From: Panax quinquefolius
Lineage: Eukaryota; Streptophyta; Magnoliopsida; Apiales; Araliaceae
Assembly (NCBI GenBank): GCA_020205615.1
Contig: CM035167.1
Span: forward strand, 30,641,130-30,705,129
DNA: 64,000 nt
Direction: 5' to 3'
Below are positions 57,029 to 64,000 of this stretch, piece after piece; the stretch's first letter is position 1, and each line of letters begins with the position of its first letter. The notes under the pieces are model-generated. The model made no database searches, was not told where the DNA came from, and saw only the letters and a list, made by a program, of their open reading frames with translations. The translations under genes and the position numbers were made by a program.

Positions 57029-57644
57029 TGATAAGTGGATTTTATATACACTTATTCGGTATCTTTTACTTGAATTAGTTGCTTGTATTTATGTGTCTTA
57101 GTTAATTTTCATGCATGTTGTGTTCATTTTTTAGGTTATACGTTGGGGAGCGGTTTGAGGGATTATTGGTAAGGAAAAGCAAAGAAAATGCAAAGAAAAG
57201 GCAATCCGGACATCTTTTGGGCTTTCATGTTACTTCATGTTCTTGGCTTGGAACTTGGACTACATTGTAGAGTGTCTTTGTAGCTTTTTGGAACATCTTG
57301 AATCGCTCTAATCAGAGTTCGGATGCAAGAGTTATGATCGTTGTACCAACGGATGTCAAACGCGCTGTTTTGGTTCTCCATTTTCATAGTAGTCCTTTCC
57401 AGCTCGATTTCAACCTTCATCCGGCCAGAATTTCTCAATCATCAAAGACTAAAGGTTGTAGAGCTCGTCGATATCTTCGATTTGATAGGTGGCAGGTCCC
57501 GTAACTCTTCCCAGATCAAAAGTTATGGACATTTTACCAGAGCTCACTGCAGTAGAAAATCACCCGCGCGCGGGCGCGAGAATCCTGCGCGGCCGCACGA
57601 CTTACAGTAGCAAAAAGATGCGATTTTCAACTTTCGCGCGGGCA
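57029..57644 (+). mobile_element. Element J: LTR-like element fragment, inverted relative of I
   Basis: Starts TGATAAGTGGATTTTATATA, the same start as I on the other strand. Shares GTTGTAGAGCTCGTCGATATC and GATTTGATAGGTGGCAGG (about 57455-57497) with I. A CG-rich stretch follows (57560-57600). The homology with I fades after about 57620, so the right end is uncertain. No coding frame; 57235-57610 contains only short frames through LTR sequence. Confidence 0.5.
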
Positions 57645-59228
57645 TGTTATTTATATGCATGAACTAATTAACATAGTATACTCAGACCAAGACAGAATCA
57701 CCAAAATCAGTACACAAGACTGGCAGCCAGCACGGTCGCGCGTTCATGTACTATAGAAGAGGCGTGACCGCGCCACTTTGATCAGAACGAAGAATAAGGA
57801 CTCTTGCTTGGCAGAGTTCCAACATAACTAACATCAAACATGAGTTTATAACAATAATACAACTCTTAAACATGCAAACAAACCTAGATAACACAATGGC
57901 ATGCTATTCTACATCAATTAACAACGATTTCATACAATTGTATAATTTTGATAAAACTCAAGCTCAAGAACATAAAATTAGATTTTATACCTCTTGAAGC
58001 TTGAATTGGACTCCTCACTACTCTGATTATGCCTTCCTCAATGTTCAGCAACTCACACTCTCAATTCACACTTAATAGACAATTTCAAGCAATAGAGAAT
58101 GAGAAGGATTTGGCTGCCATTTATAGAGAAATGACTGCCCCATCCATGGCTTTGTTCCATAGTTTGATTCAATGGAGATTGAGAAGAAATGTTGGGTATA
58201 AAAGGGTGGGCCAACTTCAAATTCTTAGCCATCTCTAGCTTCATCATTTTCCTCTTAGCCTTTTTCGTTTTGTTGAGTTTCACATAATAGTTGGGGATAG
58301 GCCATTGGCCTAATACGCAACTAGCAACTGAGAATTTTAATTTGGGACAAGGTTTAATTCTTAGTAAATGTGTTTATAATGCTTAGTTTGTTCTCTTATA
58401 TTCCCAAAATGTAATTTTAATGTGTTAATGCTACTGCACAATGAAAATTTATGGATTATGTATCCACTCACATCATATAACCCATTTTCATTTTATCACA
58501 CAGATATACTTTATTCGGATGTTATCACATTACATTGTCTTCTTTATTAAAATAATAGTTTACAATATGTTCATGGTATTTTAATGTATACCCACACATA
58601 TATTGTCACATAAGCATTTCATGATGTGTTCATAACATATGGTCTCAATAAATATAAATCTCCTTATATGATTTCTATATATAATATAGCCACATTGCAC
58701 TTTACACTTTATATTATGCATATAGGTGGCTACTATACATATACATTTAATTATCACATGCTTGCATATAGAAATTAATAAATTATTTATCATACCAATT
58801 AATTAATAATAGTATTAAGTAATCCTTTCCTTATTAATCAATGACATTATTAATCTTTATAACAATTAAGAATCTTGTTATATTTATAAACACATTTCTC
58901 ATTGCTATTATATCTCTTAAACTAATAATAGTCGCATACTATTAACCACAATTAATATTTAACCAATTTTCATTAATAACAAATAACAATTAATATAGAT
59001 TAACTATTCGCTTAACAATTATTTCATTAATTAATATAATCATTAATATTTCCCATCACCGTGCCACACAAGGCTTTCAACGAGTTCATCACAAATTCCA
59101 TATATTCTCAATTATTCAAAATAATTGAGTTAACTCATCTTGTAACATAAAATAATTTATATTCAAATAAATATTCATTTCCATTAATTTATTCATTTAA
59201 TAAGACGTGGAAATTCTCGGGTATTACA
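57645..59228 (-). repeat. LTR shared by elements D and E (about 1.6 kb)
   Basis: Minus strand starts TGTAATACCCGAGAATTTCC at 59228, like the LTR starts in the array at 30126-32656, and holds a TATA box at 58119-58128. The left end is near TGTTATTTATATGC (57645). It is the 3' LTR of E and lies where the 5' LTR of D should be. No coding sequence; frames at 58029-58283 are chance. Confidence 0.72.
58119..58128 (-). promoter_or_regulatory. Putative TATA box of the D/E LTR
   Basis: Minus strand TCTATAAATGGCAGC about 1.1 kb from the LTR start, followed by a CTTCTCATTCTCT pyrimidine-rich stretch. Directs transcription leftward, toward D. Confidence 0.55.
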
Positions 59229-59240
59229 TCCTCCCTCCTT
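59229..59240 (-). other. Polypurine tract of element E
   Basis: Minus strand AAGGAGGGAGGA directly before the LTR start. Confidence 0.8.
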
Positions 59241-59271
59241 ATAAAATTTCCGTCCCGAAAATGCTACAAGG

Positions 59272-59800
59272 TTACACAAACAGATGGGGATAATCCCTCA
59301 TCATCCTATCTTCTAACTCCCACGTTACCTCCTCGACATCGTGGTTATGCCAAATTACTTTTACAGAAGAAATGACTTTGTTCCTTAAAGTTTGCTCCTT
59401 CCTATCTAGAATTTGGACAGGAATTTTTTCATATGCTAAGTTCTTCTCCACTTGAATAGGCTCGTACAAAATCACGTGCTTGTAGTCGACCTTGTACGAT
59501 TGTAACACGGAAATGTGGAAGACGTTGTGGATGTGCTCCAACTTCGGGTGGTAATGCAACTTTGTATGCTACCTCGCCCACTCGCTTCAGTATCTCAAAC
59601 GGTCCTATGAATCTTGGACTCAATTTTCCTTTATTGCTGAAACAGATCTTTCCCTTCCATGGAGATACCTTCAAGAATACGAAACTACCGACTTTAAAAT
59701 CTTGATCATGCCAATGCAAATCTGTGTACTTCTTCTGGTGATCTTGAGCTGCTACTAGTCTGGCTCTAATCATTGTCACCACGTCTGCGGTTTGTTGTAC
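59272..59800 (-). pseudogene. Element E integrase tail and chromodomain
   Basis: KVSPWKGKICFSNKGKLSPRF, GPFEILKRVGEVAYKVAL, a one-base shift near 59545, then LEHIHNVFHISVL, QILDRKEQTLRNKVISSVKV and WHNHDVEEVTWELEDRMM ending YPHLFV. Two aromatic/acidic positions of the chromodomain end are kept. This uninterrupted copy is the guide for the B insertion point in D. Confidence 0.87.
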
Positions 59801-60540
59801 TAACTCTGGTCCGAGTATTTATCGCTCTCCGACTTCGTCCCAACATAATGGCATTATGCACTTTCTTCCGTAAAGAGCTTCGTACGGTGGCATGCCAATA
59901 CTCATATGGTCACTATTATTATACACAAATTAGAATAAAGGTACGTGGTCGTTCCTAATTTCCCTTGAAGTCAGTCACAAAAGTCCTAAGCATGTCCTCT
60001 AGCGTTTGTATTGATCCCTCACTTTATCCGTCTGTCAGAGGGTGATAAGCGGTACTTAACCTTAACTGTGTTCCCATCCTCACTTGCAAGCTTCTCCAAA
60101 AATTTAACGTTGAAGCGCAAATCTCGATCAGAGATAATTGATACCGATACTCCATGTTGTGAGACAATCTCTTTTATGTATAGGCTCGCTAACTGGTTTA
60201 AACTGTAGCGGATCTTGATCGGTAGAAAATGTGCAGTCTTTGTAAGTCGATCCACGATAACCCAAATGGCATCATAACCTTTCTGTATAACTGGAAGTCC
60301 TACTACGAAATCCATTGTAATGTGCTCCCATTTCCACTCTGGTATTTCCAACAGTTGTAGTAAACAACTCAATCGTTGATGCTCTGCTTTTACGCGTTGG
60401 CAAGTCAAACATCTACTAACATACTCTGCGACTTCCCGTTTCAGATTGGGCCACCAAAAATGTTTCCTCAAGTCTCGGTACATCTTAGTGCCTCCCGGAT
60501 GAACAAAATACGTCTTATTGTTTGCCTCATGCTAAATCTC
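59801..60540 (-). pseudogene. Element E integrase core
   Basis: Frame 60483-60019: [48 protein letters not shown] (Pro of DRDPRF is Leu). It then stops in place of the DGQSERT Glu region (60035-60020). The part with NNSY and ALYGRK is out of frame near 59850-59940. First two catalytic Asp kept; the Glu segment is disrupted. Confidence 0.85.
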
Positions 60541-61270
60541 TTCGCTTAACTCGGTTACCGCTGGTACCCATACTCTTCCTTCGAATCTTTAGATACCGTC
60601 TTTTTCTATTCGAAATTTCTCTTCCTCATTTTCTATAATACTTTTCCTAATCTTCTCACATTCTCCATCTTTCTCATGTGCTTCGTTTACTCGATCCAAC
60701 AATTTCGAATAAGCTTCCATTACAAATAACTTCTCTCTAGACCTTTTAGTCCTTTCACTTCTATCTCTAATTTCTCCATCTCTGTTATCAACTCTTCCTG
60801 AGTCGTCAATTTAAACAATTTCTCCTTCATTTCCTGCTCAGAGCGTCGGCAACCACGTTTGCCTTCCCCGGATGATAAAGAATACTGCAGGCATAGCCTT
60901 TGACTAATTCTAACCACCTTCTTTGCCGCATATTCAGCTCCTTCTGTGTGAAGATATATTTCAAACTTTTGTGGTCCGTGTACATCTCACATTTCTCTCC
61001 ATACAAATAATATCTCCATATCTTTAACGCTAAAACTAATGCCGCTAAATCTAAGTCGTGAGTAAAGTATTGTATTTCGTAATCCTTCAACTATCGTGAT
61101 GCATACGCAATGACTTTGTCGTGTTTCATAAGCACACAACCAAATCCCTTGTGTGATTCGTCACTATATACCACAAAATTTCCTGCATCATCTGGTAATG
61201 ATAACACATGTGCTTCACTTAGTCTCTTCTTCAACTCTTGAAAACATCTTCGCATTTGTCGGTCCATACA
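60541..61270 (-). pseudogene. Element E RNase H and linker
   Basis: [22 protein letters not shown] (expected catalytic Glu is Asp), [40 protein letters not shown], then a frameshift near 60835 and a charged linker. The start of the domain near 61150-61180 reads YSDESHKGFG-like on the minus strand. Confidence 0.85.
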
Positions 61271-62231
61271 AATTTCACCGTTTTCCTCATCAGATTAGTC
61301 AACGGGGTTGATATTTTAGAAAAATCTTGGATGAATATTTGATAGTACCCAACTAACCCTAAGAAACTTCTCACCTCTGTCGGTGTTCTCGGTTGTTCCT
61401 AATTACATACCGCTTCTACCTTTGCGAGGTCTACTAAGATTCCATTCTCATCCAACACGTGGCCTAAGAATTGAACCTTCTTCATCCAAAATTCGCACTT
61501 TAAAAATTTTGCATACATCTTCGCCTTTCGTAGTTCCTTCAAAACAATCTTTAGATGTTTGCGTGTTCTTCCTCTATCTTCGAGTAGATCAAAACGTTAT
61601 TGATGAAAACTACTACGAATTTATCTAAGAATGGCTTGAAGATGTGGTTCATTAAGTCCATAAATGTTGCCGAAGCATTAGTTAAACTGAATGATATTAC
61701 CAAAAAATTGTAATGTCCATAACGGGTTCAAAACGCAGGCTTTTGTATGTCCTCATCCCGTAATTTTAGTTGGTGACATCTCGTCCGTAGGTCGATCTTT
61801 GAGAAACATTTTGCTCCCTTCAGTTGATCAAATAATTCGTCTATCCTCGGTAGCGGATATCTGTTCTTGATCATTACTCTGTTCAATTCTCGATAATCAA
61901 TACAAAGCCTCATTGATCCATCCTTTTTCTTAACGAATAACACTGGTGCTCCCCAAGGAGACACATTCGATCAATTGTACCCCTTATCTAATAACTCTTG
62001 AAGTTGTATCATCAATTCCTTCATTTCTACCGGCGCCATACGATATAGAGATTTTGAAATCGGTGTCGTTTCTGGTGTTAAGTCTATTACGAATTCGATT
62101 TCTCTATCTCGCGGAAGACCATGGAAAACGTCCGGAAACACATCTTGAAATTCATTGACTACAGATATATCCTTAATTTCTACTCCTTTTTTTGAGTATC
62201 TATGATGTAAGCTAAATAACCTACACATCAT
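61271..62231 (-). pseudogene. Element E reverse transcriptase with catalytic site lost
   Basis: Frame 61964-61728 has [44 protein letters not shown] (motif A Asp kept; GYHQ reads RCHQ). Upstream frame 62231-61971 holds EFVIDLTPETTPISKSLYRMAP. The motif C position 61590-61607 encodes FINNVL, where D and H have FIDDIL, so both catalytic Asp are Asn. One base is missing near 61560 and a stop is near 61727. RT cannot be active. Confidence 0.9.
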
Positions 62232-62277
62232 TTCCTTAACAATTTTTCTTGGCCTACATCATCGTAATATAACACGA

Positions 62278-62690
62278 TTACTTAAGCGATGAGCTACCAT
62301 AAAACACTACCTTAGACTTACTTAGAGTCTGAAGGTTCACACATTTGTTCTGACAGTCAATTACCGCTATATGGTTATATAACCAATCCATTCCCAATAT
62401 TACGTCTAATTCTCCCAGTCTAATAGAAATCAATTCTACGCTCAGGTCATGTCCTCTAATGTTTGCGTGGCAATTTTGATATACATATTCTACATAGATT
62501 ATTTCCTTATTCGCAACTTCTACATTCAAAGGATCTTCTAAACGTTCTCGGGGTGTACTAAGTTTACTAGCAAATTTTTCAGATATAAAAGAACATGTGG
62601 CACCTGAATCAAATAATACATAAGTATTTATATTATTGATTGGGATTATACCTGATACCACGTCTTTCACAGCTACTATGTCCTAGACGT
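62278..62690 (-). pseudogene. Element E protease
   Basis: Open frame of 130 codons: [30 protein letters not shown], then VILGMDWLYNHIAVIDCQNKCVNL. Active D-S-G kept. It is the best-preserved protease in the window, but breaks from gag at about 62690 by a stop (near ATGTCCTAGACG, expected Gln) and ends before RT. Confidence 0.85.
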
Positions 62691-63054
62691 TCAAGTTAAA
62701 GGTTCGGGTGGTTGATCGGTTGGGTTGCGCAGTCCACCAATAATTAACTTGCTTCCTCCCCCCTGGTCTCCATCATATCCACCACTTCCTTTCTTTGGGC
62801 AATCCTTTATCTGGTGCTCTGTTGATCCACAAGAAAAACATCCCCTGATCTTCTTTGGTTTCGGGCAATTTGGCGATATGCGCACATCTTGGTCGCAATT
62901 ATAGCACGTGATCTTTCCTTTCCAGCACTCCCCCTGATGACTCCTCCCACACTTTTTAGAAGCTTCAGTCCTTTTCTTGAAGTTTCCCTGGTGACTTTCA
63001 CCTTGATTAGTGTTTATATTGTTGTTATTATTTTTCCATTTCCTCTTTCCCAGA
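62691..63054 (-). pseudogene. gag: Element E gag C-terminal fragment (knuckles)
   Basis: KKCGRSHQGECWKGKITCYNCDQDVRISPNC (Gly of CxxCG is Asp, the His region altered), then CFSCGSTEHQIKDC intact, and a Gly-rich linker. The capsid is missing: element sequence stops near 63054, where M starts. Confidence 0.82.
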
Positions 63055-63360
63055 AATTTATACTATTGTTTATATCTCGGAATTTCAAAATAAATCTCCG
63101 AGCAGAAACGGATGAATAGTGCCTATTTCATCTTTTTTCTCTGAAAATATTTTTGTTTCCGGAAATTTTTTATTTTCATCTTAAAAATTCTTACTCGTTC
63201 AGACTAGCTCGTAGCCAGAATACTCCCAACTTATAATCATCCTAGGTTATAGAACGATTAATAAACACATAGCACATGATAGTATTAATAAAAATTAGTT
63301 TTATTAATAACTACTTCTTTAAACCTAAATTCTGGACAGCCCGAATTTCCGGGTCGTCAC
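63055..63360 (-). repeat. M: start of another LTR
   Basis: On the minus strand it begins TGTGACGACCCGGAAATTCG at 63360 and runs left about 300 bp, until it abuts E gag. It has no polypurine tract to its right (the right flank is ordinary sequence), so it could be a truncated solo LTR or a 5' LTR start. Related in its first bases to gypsy LTRs of the window but not to a specific one. Confidence 0.6.
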
Positions 63361-64000
63361 ATCATGACATACGGAGATGTCTTACTCAAAGCATTTATCA
63401 TCTTTGATGATTTGCATTCTTATCTTTTTTGTTATAACTCCTATATACTCAGCACACATCGCTTCTTTGCTAGTAGTCCATATGGTGCTCTGAGTGGTTT
63501 TCCACAAACAACCAACAAACAAATTCCCGTCTCATCTACACTGCCCAACAACAATGAGTTTGATCGGTTGCCAGTTTTGTATATACCTTCGCTCTCTGAA
63601 GGAATTGTTTAGCCCAGCTCCCATATGTCAACTATCAAACTTATGATTGTACCACAACCTAACTTCTTTTAACATATATGAACCATTCAACTATAATGTT
63701 CGTTAAGTCAACTTCTTATTCCTTACGGCTTTCTGGCAACTAAATGCCATACCTCAGGATTAATTTCTTATCGTCTAAGTCATACAAAGCTTTTGTATAA
63801 TTAAACGATCATTCAATGTCAATACTATAAGGTCATAGCGTTAAACATTTCATATGAACTTATTCTTACCTTACAACGTCCAGTTCCTTCAACTCGGAAC
63901 GTTTATCCAAGTTATACTTATTAACTCGGCTTCATAACATTATAAGTTATTATCCTTAACTCAGTTTCTTCACCGTTCACGGTTAAATCTTAGTCTTCAT
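63361..64000. other. Unassigned sequence
   Basis: No match to the other elements that I can see. An 82-codon frame at 63364-63612 has no recognisable motif. The last 150 bp (AACGTCCAGTTCCTTCAACTC..) have the look of an LTR leader on the minus strand with a possible GGTAAG donor, but this is weak. Could be flanking sequence of M. Confidence 0.4.

Larger units (their letters stand above)
59229..63054 (-). mobile_element. Element E (family 3): internal region, gag end to polypurine tract
   Basis: Same gene order and closely related protein as D. It is intact in layout from the gag knuckles to the polypurine tract, but cut at about 63054, where LTR fragment M begins. Gag N-terminus, leader and 5' LTR are missing. 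Confidence 0.88.

Noticed and set aside
58029..58283. Two opposite short frames near 58.1 kb
   Set aside because: Within the D/E LTR around its TATA box; non-coding.
63364..63612. 82-codon plus frame in unassigned sequence
   Set aside because: No recognisable motif or neighbour; could be chance, kept only as a note.
1..64000. Host genes, tRNA or rRNA genes
   Set aside because: None found; all long readings resolve to gag-pol or LTR sequence.

Overview
This window is nuclear DNA from a flowering plant, probably a eudicot and probably pericentromeric or other silent heterochromatin. It is AT-rich, I recognise no host gene, tRNA or rRNA, and almost every base can be assigned to decayed LTR retrotransposons nested in one another. 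All the coding elements belong to one lineage. They have gag with CCHC knuckles, then protease, reverse transcriptase, RNase H, integrase and a C-terminal chromodomain-like tail ending in a W-NH-EEATWE...YPHLF pattern. LTRs are long (about 2.6-3.4 kb where complete), the primer-binding site resembles initiator tRNA-Met, and target duplications are 5 bp. That fits the Tekay/Del chromovirus branch of Ty3/gypsy (clade assignment from family knowledge, not from a search). A run of 100 N at 18317-18416 shows this is a draft assembly.

Layout. 1-7636: element A (-), cut by the window start, with its whole 5' LTR. 7637-8771: LTR-like element I (-). 8772-10173: the 5' end of element F (-). A lies in I, and I lies in F. 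10174-16890: element G (-), internally deleted, inserted in the LTR of F. 16891-19412: two plus-strand fragments of another LTR family (K1, K2), a G-type LTR fragment (L) and the gap. 19413-29656: element H (+), with both LTRs and badly broken genes. 29717-33084: four tandem copies of an 839-845 bp unit spanning the LTR/integrase junction of element D. 33208-52685: element B (+), inserted in the integrase gene of D with target duplication GTCAC, and itself carrying element C (-, 42257-51218) in its 3' LTR with target duplication ATTAG. 52686-57028: the rest of D (-). 57029-57644: LTR-like element J (+). 57645-59228: an LTR apparently shared by D and E. 59229-63054: element E (-). 63055-63360: the start of one more LTR (M). 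63361-64000: unassigned.

Three Tekay-like families can be told apart by LTR start: family 1 (A, B, F; TGTAACGACCGAG), family 2 (C, H, G; TGTAAGACC or TGTGAGACC) and family 3 (D, E; TGTAATACCC). No copy encodes a full set of working proteins. Typical lesions are CAG-to-TAG nonsense changes, lost catalytic residues and internal deletions, so any past movement would have needed proteins from elsewhere.

The most interesting feature is an extra coiled-coil ORF between the primer-binding site and gag. It is homologous in A and F, has a probable remnant in D, and in C is fused into gag where the capsid domain should be.
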